Of a DNA stretch of 39,755 bases, positions 32,679 through 39,408 are shown one piece after another. This stretch comes from Lachnospiraceae bacterium UBA3692 (GTDB lineage Bacteria; Bacillota; Clostridia; Lachnospirales; Lachnospiraceae): NCBI GenBank assembly GCA_002372815.1, contig DFIR01000100.1:1-39755 (forward strand). The letters are read 5' to 3'. Position 1 is the stretch's first letter; every line of letters starts with the position of its first letter. The translations under genes and the position numbers were made by a program. Under the pieces are notes generated by a model. That model saw only the letters and a program-made list of their open reading frames with translations. It was not told where the DNA came from and did not search any database.

Positions 32679-33344
32679 TTATATATCTCTGAGCGCAGCG
32701 GCTGCCGCCGCCATCTTGCCCGGATCCTTGTATCCGTCCGTCTCCAAGCCGCTGTTCAGGTCGACCGCGAAAGGCCGGAACCTGCGGACCGCCTCCGCCA
32801 CGTTCTCCGGGGTCAGGCCGCCGGCGAGAAACCAGGGCCTGGCAAGACCCGTGGCGTCTTCGTCGTGCCGGGTGCCGTCCCGCGGTCCCGCAAGCAGCCC
32901 CCAGTCAAACGTCCGGCCGGTCCCCTTTCCGTTGTCCAGAAGTACATAGTCGGCGCTGCTCTCCGCTGCCGCTCGCAGGTCCTCCGGTCCTCGCACCGTA
33001 TAGGCCTTCATGACCGGAATGTCGGTCATCGCCCTGAGGCGCGCGATATACTCTTCCGTCTCCTGCCCGTGCAGCTGCGCCATGCCGATGGTCCCGGCAG
33101 ACGCCAGCGCGGCGATCTCCTCCGGGGCCGCGTCGACGAACACGCCGACAGGTACGATGCGCGGATCGAGCCGCTCCCGCAGCGCCGCAGCCCCTGCGGC
33201 GGTGACAGCCCGCCGGCTGCCCGGCCAGAAGATCAGGCCGATGTAGTCCGGCAGCAGCCGGTTGGCCGCCTCGATATCCTCCGGACGGCGCAGGCCGCAG
33301 ATCTTGATCCGGACCTTCCCGCCCATGCTGTTCGTGTCACCCAT
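32679..33344 (-). CDS. trpF: Phosphoribosylanthranilate isomerase
   Basis: A 221-residue TIM-barrel enzyme converting N-(5-phosphoribosyl)-anthranilate to the carboxyphenylamino-deoxyribulose phosphate. The catalytic cysteine is in IKICGLRRPED, and the late FAVDLNSGLET matches the DxxSGxE motif with Asn replacing a Ser. I start at 33344, where the ATG overlaps the trpC stop in ATGGGTGA and a G-rich ribosome site lies upstream. The longer frame (33365) would extend further into trpC. Confidence 0.95.
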   Translation of the reverse strand: MGDTNSMGGKVRIKICGLRRPEDIEAANRLLPDYIGLIFWPGSRRAVTAAGAAALRERLDPRIVPVGVFVDAAPEEIAALASAGTIGMAQLHGQETEEYIARLRAMTDIPVMKAYTVRGPEDLRAAAESSADYVLLDNGKGTGRTFDWGLLAGPRDGTRHDEDATGLARPWFLAGGLTPENVAEAVRRFRPFAVDLNSGLETDGYKDPGKMAAAAAALRDI

Positions 33345-34158
33345 CGCTCTGCCCCCGCAGCGCATCCAGTGCCGCCTTTCTGTCGCCGCTGCGCATCAGC
33401 GTCTCCCCGATCAGGACGGCATCCGTCCCGCAGCGCCGCAGGACGTCGACATCCTCCGCCGTCCGGATCCCGCTCTCGGAGACATACAGCACGTCCGCAG
33501 GAACTCTCTCCCGCAGCCGCACCGAATTGCGGAGATCCACGGAGAAGTCCCGCAGGTCCCGGTTGTTCACACCGACGATGCGCGCGCCGGCCGCCAGCGC
33601 CCTGTCGACCTCCTCCGCGTCGTGGGCCTCCACGAGGGCTGAGAGGCGCAGCGCATCCGCGATCTCCCGGTACTCCCGCAGCTGCCCGTCGTCCAGGATC
33701 GCACAGATCAGGAGCACCGCCGACGCGCCAGCGACCTTCGCCTCGTAGAGCATATACGGGTCGACCGTGAAGTCCTTGCGCAGGACCGGGATCTGCACGG
33801 TCTTCGCGATCTCCTCCAGACAGGTCAGGTTCCCGAGGAAGTAGTCCTCCTCCGTCAGCACGGAGATGGCGGCCGCCCCCGCAGCCTCATAGCTGCGGGC
33901 GATCTCCAGATACGGAAAGACCGGATCGATCATTCCTTTGGAAGGCGAAGCTTTCTTGCATTCGCAGATAAAAGAGATCCCCGGTGCCGCCAGGGCCGCC
34001 TCAAAAGGCAGCCTTCCGCCGTCCGCCCCGCTCTTTCCGTCTGCCGCGGCCTTCACCAGCAGCTCCGCCTGCGCCCGCACCTCCTCCCGGGGGATCCGTG
34101 CGGAAACTCTGCGCACGCGCTCCGCCGCGTGCTGCGCGAGGGTATCGAGGATCGTCAT
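33337..34158 (-). CDS. trpC: Indole-3-glycerol-phosphate synthase
   Basis: A 273-residue TIM-barrel enzyme closing the indole ring. Motifs visible: FICECKKASPSKGMI with the catalytic lysines, SVLTEEDYFLG, VLRKDFTVDPYMLYEA, VGVNNRDLRDFSVDL and the terminal YVSESGI. AAAGGAGG lies six bases before the ATG. It is a single-function TrpC, not fused to TrpF, with a 49-base gap from trpD. Confidence 0.97.
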   Translation of the reverse strand: MTILDTLAQHAAERVRRVSARIPREEVRAQAELLVKAAADGKSGADGGRLPFEAALAAPGISFICECKKASPSKGMIDPVFPYLEIARSYEAAGAAAISVLTEEDYFLGNLTCLEEIAKTVQIPVLRKDFTVDPYMLYEAKVAGASAVLLICAILDDGQLREYREIADALRLSALVEAHDAEEVDRALAAGARIVGVNNRDLRDFSVDLRNSVRLRERVPADVLYVSESGIRTAEDVDVLRRCGTDAVLIGETLMRSGDRKAALDALRGQSDG

Positions 34159-34207
34159 AGCCTGCCTCCTTTGCCGTATCTGCCGTGCTGCGTCGTTTTT
34201 CCTGCTG

Positions 34208-35236
34208 TCAGTCTGTGACGTTGGAAACGCGGATCAGCTTCTCCAGCGTCCGGTACGCAGCGCCGCTGTCGATGATCTCCGCCGCCATCCGGACGCCGTC
34301 CGCGATCGTCGGGGCCTTCTGCCCTACGTAGAGCGCCGCGCCGGCGTTCAGGAGGACCGCATTCCGCTTTGTCCCGGTGATCTCCCCGTGGAGAATGCCG
34401 CGCGTGATCTCGGCGTTCTCGGCGGCTGTTCCGCCGACGACTTCGTCCTTCGTGCCGCGCACGAGCCCGAAATCCTCCGGACGGATGACGAAACTCCGGT
34501 AATATCCCTCCTTCAGCTCACAGACCGTGGTCGGGGCGCTGGCGGAGATCTCGTCCATCTTGTCCTGTCCGTAGACCACGAGCGCGCGCCGGACGCCCAG
34601 GGAGGCCAGGACCTTGGTCACCGGCTCGACCAGGTATTCGTCGTACACGCCAAGCAGGAACATCTCCGGCTTCGCGGGATTGGTCAGCGGGCCGAGGATG
34701 TTGAAGACGGTCCGGAAGCCCAGCTCCCTGCGGATCCCGCCGACGTACTTCATCGCGGCGTGATACTTCTGCGCGAACATGAAGCAGAGGCCGACCTCCT
34801 CCAGCAGCTTCCTGCAGAGCTCCGGATCCTCCTGGATGTTGACGCCCAGGGCCTCCAGGCAGTCCGCCGTGCCCGAGTCCGAGGAGGCGGCGCGGTTGCC
34901 GTGCTTGGCCACCTTGATGCCCGCTGCGGCGGCCACCATGGCCGTCGTCGTGGAGATATTGAAGGTGTGCGCGTTGTCGCCGCCCGTGCCGACGATCTCC
35001 ATGACCTCCATGCCAGGGTGCTCCACCGGCGTCGCGTGACTGCGCATCGCGACGGCGCAGCCGGAGATCTCGTCGATGGTCTCCGCCCTTGTGCTCTTGG
35101 TGGAGAGCGCCGCGAGAAAAGCCGCGTTCTGCGTCGGCGTCGTCTCCCCGTTCATGATCTCGTTCATGACGGCCTGCGCCTCCTCGTAGGTCAGGTCTCC
35201 CTTGTTCACGATCTTGATGATAGCTTCCTTGATCAT
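34208..35236 (-). CDS. trpD: Anthranilate phosphoribosyltransferase
   Basis: A 342-residue enzyme joining anthranilate and PRPP. The PRPP loop GTGGDNAHTFNIST and the anthranilate-contact motif KHGNRAASSDSGTAD are intact. There is no N-terminal glutamine amidotransferase (TrpG) fusion. It is the first gene of the operon, directly behind the T-box leader; trpE and trpG, which usually come first, are absent from the window. Confidence 0.97.
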   Translation of the reverse strand: MIKEAIIKIVNKGDLTYEEAQAVMNEIMNGETTPTQNAAFLAALSTKSTRAETIDEISGCAVAMRSHATPVEHPGMEVMEIVGTGGDNAHTFNISTTTAMVAAAAGIKVAKHGNRAASSDSGTADCLEALGVNIQEDPELCRKLLEEVGLCFMFAQKYHAAMKYVGGIRRELGFRTVFNILGPLTNPAKPEMFLLGVYDEYLVEPVTKVLASLGVRRALVVYGQDKMDEISASAPTTVCELKEGYYRSFVIRPEDFGLVRGTKDEVVGGTAAENAEITRGILHGEITGTKRNAVLLNAGAALYVGQKAPTIADGVRMAAEIIDSGAAYRTLEKLIRVSNVTD

Positions 35237-35302
35237 CTCCGCCTTCTTTCTCCCGGCTGTACTGCCCGCCGGGGCGGCTGTCGTGACGGCCCGTCAGCAT
35301 AT

Positions 35303-35341
35303 AAAAAGTCCCTGACAGAGCCACTGTACTCTGTCAGGGAC
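35303..35341 (-). terminator. T-box terminator before trpD
   Basis: Arms GTCCCTGACAGAG and CTCTGTCAGGGAC (35308-35341) form a perfect 13-bp stem followed on the minus strand by TTTTT (35303-35307). It is the terminating alternative of the T-box. Confidence 0.95.
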
Positions 35342-35605
35342 GAATCTGCGCAAACTGATCCACGATCCTTGCGATCCGCGGTGCCACCCTGATTTGTGTC
35401 ATCCACACACTCTGCGGAGTTCTGACAAACTCCCGGCAACTGACGTATGCCTCACGTCGCGGGATACTGGGGAACATGCCCGGCCTGTGCCGCGCCTTCC
35501 TTTTCATCGCGCCCTCAGCGGTCCATTTGCAGGCCGGCGTTCTGTCCGGCTCTCACCTGCCCGGACTCTCTGGGAGTGCCCCTCCTGTTTAATCTCCGCA
35601 TCAAC
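35303..35605 (-). ncRNA. T-box riboswitch, tRNA-Trp specific
   Basis: The leader on the minus strand has the T-box sequence AGGGTGGCACCGCGG (35376-35390), a Stem I region with the AGAG and GGTGAGAGCC elements, and the specifier TGG followed by A (35523-35525), a tryptophan codon. The acceptor-binding UGGC in the T-box fits a G discriminator, as in tRNA-Trp. An intrinsic terminator closes it. Uncharged tRNA-Trp should stabilise the antiterminator and allow trpDCFBA transcription. Confidence 0.95.
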
Positions 35606-35626
35606 GGTTTATTATGATTTGATTGT

Positions 35627-35655
35627 ATGGTAAAACGACAGTTTTTAAATGTCAA
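35627..35655 (-). promoter_or_regulatory. Promoter of the trp operon
   Basis: On the minus strand TTGACA (35650-35655), 17-base spacer, TACCAT (35627-35632), just upstream of T-box Stem I. Confidence 0.7.
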
Positions 35656-35765
35656 GCACTTTTGTGAAGCAAAGTTTCACAGTGCTAAAATATGTTTGCA
35701 CAACCCGGCCGGCCCGCGGCTGTCACTCCTTCGCCGTTCCGCCTCGGCTGTCATTCCGCGACCGG

Positions 35766-36323
35766 TCACTCCTCCGCCAGTATCCTCTTCATCGGCCCGT
35801 CCAGCACTCGCAGCACCAGGTACAGGATCAATGTGTCCACCGGCAGCATCACCAGGTTGGAGACGCACCTCGCCGGCAGCAGCGCTGCCAGCGCCTGCCC
35901 ATAGAGCATGTGGAGCCACACGGAATTCAGGCCGATGTTCACGACCGTCTTGACCGCAGCCTGCGCGGCCAGGATCCTGAGGACCGTCGGCCGCTGCCGG
36001 TACAGGATCGCGCCGTAGATCATGCCGCCCACGATCCCGCTGATCGTAAAGCCGGGGAAGAAGTTCCCGTCCGGCCGCAGCACATACTTCACGATATCCA
36101 GTACACCGCCGAAAATACCGCCCACGACCGGCCCGAACAGATAGTCCACGACCTGCGCCGGGATCCCGGACACCCCGATGCGGATGTAGGGACCGATATT
36201 GAACGTCGTCGTCATGTTCAGCACGAGCGCCAGCGCGCACATCATGCCGCACGCCGTCAGCACCTTGAGCCTCCGCAGTTCCGACGCGGATGCCGTCCAA
36301 GTATTCCTCCTGGTCTTCTCCAT
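35766..36323 (-). CDS. folT: ECF transporter S component, folate type
   Basis: A 185-residue membrane protein with about six helices, the substrate-binding subunit of an energy-coupling-factor importer. The N-terminal LKVLTACGMMCALALVLN helix, IRIGVSGIPAQVVDYLFGP and KYVLRPDGNFFPGFTISG match FolT-type S components, and the THF riboswitch upstream supports folate as substrate. It needs EcfA/A'/T proteins encoded elsewhere. I start at 36323: AAGGAGG lies seven bases upstream, whereas the in-frame Met at 36341 is upstream of that site, inside the regulatory hairpin. Confidence 0.92.
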   Translation of the reverse strand: MEKTRRNTWTASASELRRLKVLTACGMMCALALVLNMTTTFNIGPYIRIGVSGIPAQVVDYLFGPVVGGIFGGVLDIVKYVLRPDGNFFPGFTISGIVGGMIYGAILYRQRPTVLRILAAQAAVKTVVNIGLNSVWLHMLYGQALAALLPARCVSNLVMLPVDTLILYLVLRVLDGPMKRILAEE

Positions 36324-36330
36324 GAAAAAA

Positions 36331-36387
36331 CCTCCTTTCATGTAGAATCCATACTACATAAGAGGAGATCACGATCCAGATATGTAG
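36331..36387 (-). promoter_or_regulatory. Shine-Dalgarno sequestering expression platform of folT
   Basis: CTCCT (36363-36367) and ATGTAG (36354-36359) can pair with AGGAG (36332-36336) and CTACAT (36340-36345), giving a nearly continuous stem with one mismatch that buries the ribosome site. An earlier CTACAT (36382-36387), overlapping the 3' arm of riboswitch P1, can instead capture ATGTAG. The two pairings exclude each other. Confidence 0.75.
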
Positions 36388-36533
36388 CAGCGGGATGCGG
36401 CACAGGCACCGCGGATCCGGACTCCCTGCGGCGGCCTTCCGGCCCTCCGGCCGTCTGTCCGTCTGTCCGATCCTTCGTCCGGCTGTCAACTCCCTGTACA
36501 GCCGGCACTTCACGCGCCTGTTCCTACTCTGCT
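36386..36533 (-). ncRNA. Tetrahydrofolate (THF) riboswitch
   Basis: On the minus strand P1 arms AGCAG and CTGCT enclose AGAGTAGG, GCGTGAAGTG, a stem CCGGCTGT/ACAGCCGG around ACAGGGAGTTG, then ACGAAGGATCGG and, after a longer than usual variable GC-rich arm, GCGGTGCC and CGCATCCCGCTGCT. These are the conserved blocks of the folT-associated THF aptamer. It precedes folT and its sequestering hairpin. Confidence 0.88.
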
Positions 36534-36547
36534 TTCTTTGCAAGCCC

Positions 36548-36576
36548 ATTATATTGTGATTCGGGCCCGAAAACAA
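36548..36576 (-). promoter_or_regulatory. Promoter of folT
   Basis: On the minus strand TTGTTT (36571-36576), 17-base spacer, TATAAT (36548-36553), about 15 bases upstream of the riboswitch. Confidence 0.75.
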
Positions 36577-36601
36577 CTCTTTCTTTGTGTAGATTCTGTG
36601 T

Positions 36602-36632
36602 CCGCCCCGGGTGTCCGAAGACGCCCGGGGCG
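36602..36632 (-). terminator. GC hairpin after the lipoprotein gene
   Basis: A 12-13-bp GC stem (CCGCCCCGGGCGT with ACACCCGGGGCGG, near-perfect) with a short loop lies 12 bases after the lipoprotein stop codon at 36645. No T-tract follows on the minus strand, so it is only a likely terminator. Confidence 0.55.
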
Positions 36633-36644
36633 GTGAATACAATC

Positions 36645-37721
36645 TTACTCGCCGTCCGAGTTGCCCATCGTCAGCGTGTTCGCGAGAAGCGTGGACCACG
36701 CCTCCTGTGCGGAAGCGCTTCCCAGCAGCATCTCCATCGTCTGTGCGCAGCCGGCGTCCTCAAACAGTGCGCGCTGGCTCTCCCAGTCCGCTTTGCAGCT
36801 GTCGATGAGTGTGATGACCTGCATGATGTTCGCGTCGAAAGCGGCGCGCTCCTCATCGCTCAGGCTCTCCCAGCCCTTCAGCATCTCGCTGCGGAGCAGA
36901 TCGTAGTCCTGCAGATGCACATTGTTCACCGCGGCGTAGCGCATCGTATCGCAAGCCGTCTTCGCTGTCTGCAGAGAGGCACCTGCCGTCCCCTGCTCCA
37001 TCTCGCCGACCATACGGAAATATCCGTACGCATAGGAATCCGCAAGGTAGTCCGCATCCGTCAGGCCTTCCGTGCTGAGCCCCTCGTTGTCCATCACGAA
37101 TGTGCCGGTCATCGTGCCTGCCCAGGTGTTCAGGAACTCCCAGGACTTCATGCTCTCCTCCGTGTACTCCTCGCGCACCGCGCGCACATCCGTCGGATGA
37201 TAGTACACATAGTAGTTGCCGTTCCCATCAACCGCGAAAACTTCCATGCCCGGAATATCCGTCTCCCGGATCTCCTTCGCGCGCGCCTCATCGACGCGTC
37301 CGATGCTGAACAGCCAGCCGGCACCGACAAAATCCTGATCCTGCGCCGCCGCCAGGTCCAGGGATTCCTTCTCCGACACATAGAACAGCACGCCGTCCTC
37401 CGCCGGATCAGGCGTATCGACCACAAGCAGGTCCGCCACGGACTCCTGCACAGACAGAGTCATCCCGTCATTTGTGAACGCCTTCACGGGTGCGCCCGTG
37501 AAAGTCTCCTCCGCGGTTGCCTCCGCCGTCTCCTCAGCGCCGGCCGTCTCGACCGCTGCCGTCGTCTCCTCTGCAGCCGCCTCGGTCACCGCCACAGTCG
37601 TCTCTTCCGCAGCCGCCTCCTGCTGGGGCTCTTCCTTGGCCGCCGTCGACGAACCGCACGCTGTCGCGGACACAGCCATCATCGCTGCCATCGCAATACT
37701 TAAAAACGCTCTGTTTTTCAT
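36645..37721 (-). CDS. Putative lipoprotein of unknown function
   Basis: A 358-residue exported protein, not recognised. The signal MKNRAFLSIAMAAMMAVSATAC ends in a lipobox-like ATAC (Cys near 22), followed by an Ala/Glu/Thr-rich linker to about 75, typical of clostridial surface lipoproteins. The folded part has LLVVDTPDPAEDGVLFYVSE, ESLDLAAAQDQDFVGAGWLF and YYVYYHPTDVRAV, and a helical C-terminal half. AAGGAGG lies 11 bases before this ATG and eight before an in-frame GTG at 37724, so GTG could be the start. It is a single gene, divergent from the DagK-family gene across a 23-bp repeat region. Confidence 0.8.
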   Translation of the reverse strand: MKNRAFLSIAMAAMMAVSATACGSSTAAKEEPQQEAAAEETTVAVTEAAAEETTAAVETAGAEETAEATAEETFTGAPVKAFTNDGMTLSVQESVADLLVVDTPDPAEDGVLFYVSEKESLDLAAAQDQDFVGAGWLFSIGRVDEARAKEIRETDIPGMEVFAVDGNGNYYVYYHPTDVRAVREEYTEESMKSWEFLNTWAGTMTGTFVMDNEGLSTEGLTDADYLADSYAYGYFRMVGEMEQGTAGASLQTAKTACDTMRYAAVNNVHLQDYDLLRSEMLKGWESLSDEERAAFDANIMQVITLIDSCKADWESQRALFEDAGCAQTMEMLLGSASAQEAWSTLLANTLTMGNSDGE

Positions 37722-37755
37722 CACTTTTCCGACCTCCTTCTGATTCTGTCTGTCC

Positions 37756-37830
37756 TTATGAATTCGTCCGGTCTTCTGTCATGAATCTTTCCGGTTCACC
37801 GTTATGAATCCTTCTGGTTTGCCGTTATGC
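37756..37830. repeat. 23-bp iterons in a divergent intergenic region
   Basis: Units beginning TTATGAAT or TCATGAAT and continuing with TCCGGT or TCTGGT start at 37756, 37779, 37802 and (partial) 37825, each 23 bases apart. The period is close to two helical turns. They sit between the lipoprotein start and the dagK-like promoter, a place suited to cooperative regulator binding. Confidence 0.8.
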
Positions 37831-37848
37831 TAGCGCAGGTTTTTCCCT

Positions 37849-37877
37849 TTGTCAACCTGTCCGGTGCTCTGTATAAT
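37849..37877 (+). promoter_or_regulatory. Promoter of the DagK-family gene
   Basis: TTGTCA (37849-37854), 17-base spacer, TATAAT (37872-37877), about 85 bases before the start codon. Confidence 0.75.
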
Positions 37878-37966
37878 GAACATGAACGGCAGATAAACCC
37901 CTTCCGACCGGCCAAAAGTATGCAGATCATGCCGGCGGAAACAATCCTATTATCCCGGAGGAAATC

Positions 37967-39106
37967 ATGCTGCACATCATCGTCAATCCCGCATCCAGCA
38001 GCGGCCGCGGCGCCCGCGTCTGGAAGGCCGTCGAGAAGCAGATCCGCGAGGACGGCCAGCCTTACGCCGTCCACTTCTCCACCCCTGTAAAGGGCATTGA
38101 ACAGATCTGCGAAGAAATCACCTCCGACGGACAGGAGAACACCCTCCTCATCCTCGGCGGCGATGGTTCCATGAACGAAGCTGTCAACGGCATCCGCAAT
38201 TTTGAGCGGACCCGTGTCGGCTTCCTCCAGATCGGCTCCGGCAACGACCTGCAGCGCGACATGCACCTCCCGAAAGACCAGCGTGAGATCATCGCTTCCG
38301 TCCTGCGCGGACAGGTCGTCCGACGCTGCGACGTCGGCGAAGTCCTCTTCCACGACCGCCACTCCATCCTGCCCGGCTGGGAAGACCCGCGCTACGCCCG
38401 CCGCCTCTTCAACGTCGGCTGCGGCATCGGCTTCGACGCTGAATGCTGCTGGGCCGCCGCCTCCTCCCGCTTCAAATCCGTCCTCAACGCCCTCCGCCTG
38501 GGCAAACTCATCTACCTCGCCGCCGCCATCCGCCTCATCTTCACCAGCCAGATGGCCGACTGCGAGATCAAGTTTGAGGGCGGGACGGGGTGTGAGACAG
38601 AAGGCGCCGGGAGCCTAGCCGATGTGGCTGGTGGCGGTGCCGGGATCTCCGTTGGCAGCGATGCCGGCAACGATTCTGATGGCGATGCAGGCAGCATGTC
38701 TGAGAGCGGTGCCGGTAGCACGGCCGGTGTAGCTGGTGGCGGCGCCGGCAACACTTCCCACCCGGAAGGTACCAGCCTGCATTACAAGAAGCTTCTATTT
38801 GCAGCCTGCATGAACCACCAGTACCAGGGCGGCGGCTTCCGCTTCTGCCCTCACGCCAGCGCTGACGACGGCCGGATCGACCTCTGCACCGCTTCCGACA
38901 TCGCCCGCCCGAATTTCTTCCGTATCTTCCCACACGCCTATAACGGCGGCCACCTCCGCTACCGCGGCGTCACAGAGGAAAGAAGCGTTTCCTTCACGAT
39001 CCGCACCGACCGTCCGCTCTGGGTCCAGACCGACGGCGAAGTCACCTGCCGCTCTTCTCATATCACAGTGCGTCTGCTGCCGGGGCAGTTGAGGCTTGTC
39101 ATCTGA
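37967..39106 (+). CDS. Diacylglycerol kinase-family lipid kinase with low-complexity insert
   Basis: A 379-residue soluble lipid kinase of the DagK/YegS/BmrU family, which phosphorylates diacylglycerol or similar lipids at the membrane. Blocks seen: IIVNPASSSGRG (4-15), the nucleotide loop LLILGGDGSMNEAVNG (about 64-79), GFLQIGSGNDLQRD (about 87-100) and the late FRFCPHASADDGRIDLC. Residues about 204-271 are Gly/Ala/Ser/Asp-rich with internal repeats (VAGGGAG twice) between RLIFTSQMADCEIKFEG and LHYKKLLFAACMNH; relatives have a short loop there. GGAGG lies six bases before the ATG. Lipid specificity is unknown. Two repeat arrays follow. Confidence 0.9.
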   Translation: MLHIIVNPASSSGRGARVWKAVEKQIREDGQPYAVHFSTPVKGIEQICEEITSDGQENTLLILGGDGSMNEAVNGIRNFERTRVGFLQIGSGNDLQRDMHLPKDQREIIASVLRGQVVRRCDVGEVLFHDRHSILPGWEDPRYARRLFNVGCGIGFDAECCWAAASSRFKSVLNALRLGKLIYLAAAIRLIFTSQMADCEIKFEGGTGCETEGAGSLADVAGGGAGISVGSDAGNDSDGDAGSMSESGAGSTAGVAGGGAGNTSHPEGTSLHYKKLLFAACMNHQYQGGGFRFCPHASADDGRIDLCTASDIARPNFFRIFPHAYNGGHLRYRGVTEERSVSFTIRTDRPLWVQTDGEVTCRSSHITVRLLPGQLRLVI

Positions 39107-39133
39107 TATGCCATGAACTGCCGGCTGTCCCCC

Positions 39134-39408
39134 GATGTATGTTTTCGGGCCGCTACAGTGTATCTTCCGTCCTTCTTGCGTACATTGCAGTTCTGGATGA
39201 CTGCGATGTACGCTTTCGGGACGGTGCGGTTCATCTTCCGTCCCTCTTGTGTACATTGCAGTCCTGGCTGTCCCTGATGTACGTTTTCGGGTCGCTACAG
39301 TTCATCTTCCGTCCCTCTTGCGTACATTGCAGTTCTGGATGACTGCGATGTACGCTATTAGGTTGCTACAGCTCATCTTCCGTCCCTCTTGCGTACATTC
39401 CCCTCACC
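39134..39408. repeat. Hairpin tandem array D, 71-bp period
   Basis: The anchor TCTTCCGTCC recurs at 39163, 39234, 39305 and 39376, each exactly 71 bases apart. Units contain GCGTACATTGCAGT and ACTGCGATGTACGC around an eight-base loop. Units 1 and 3 are nearly identical and unit 2 differs, so a 142-base higher-order period is visible. It follows the DagK-family gene. Confidence 0.95.

Noticed and set aside
35233..35439. Possible Trp leader peptide for ribosome-mediated attenuation
   Set aside because: The frame overlaps the T-box core and terminator and has no Trp run; the T-box sequence and UGG specifier explain the leader.
35655..35686. Hairpin with AGCACT and AGTGCT ends between folT and the trp promoter
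   Set aside because: No T-run follows on the minus strand and it overlaps the trp -35 box, so I do not call it a folT terminator.
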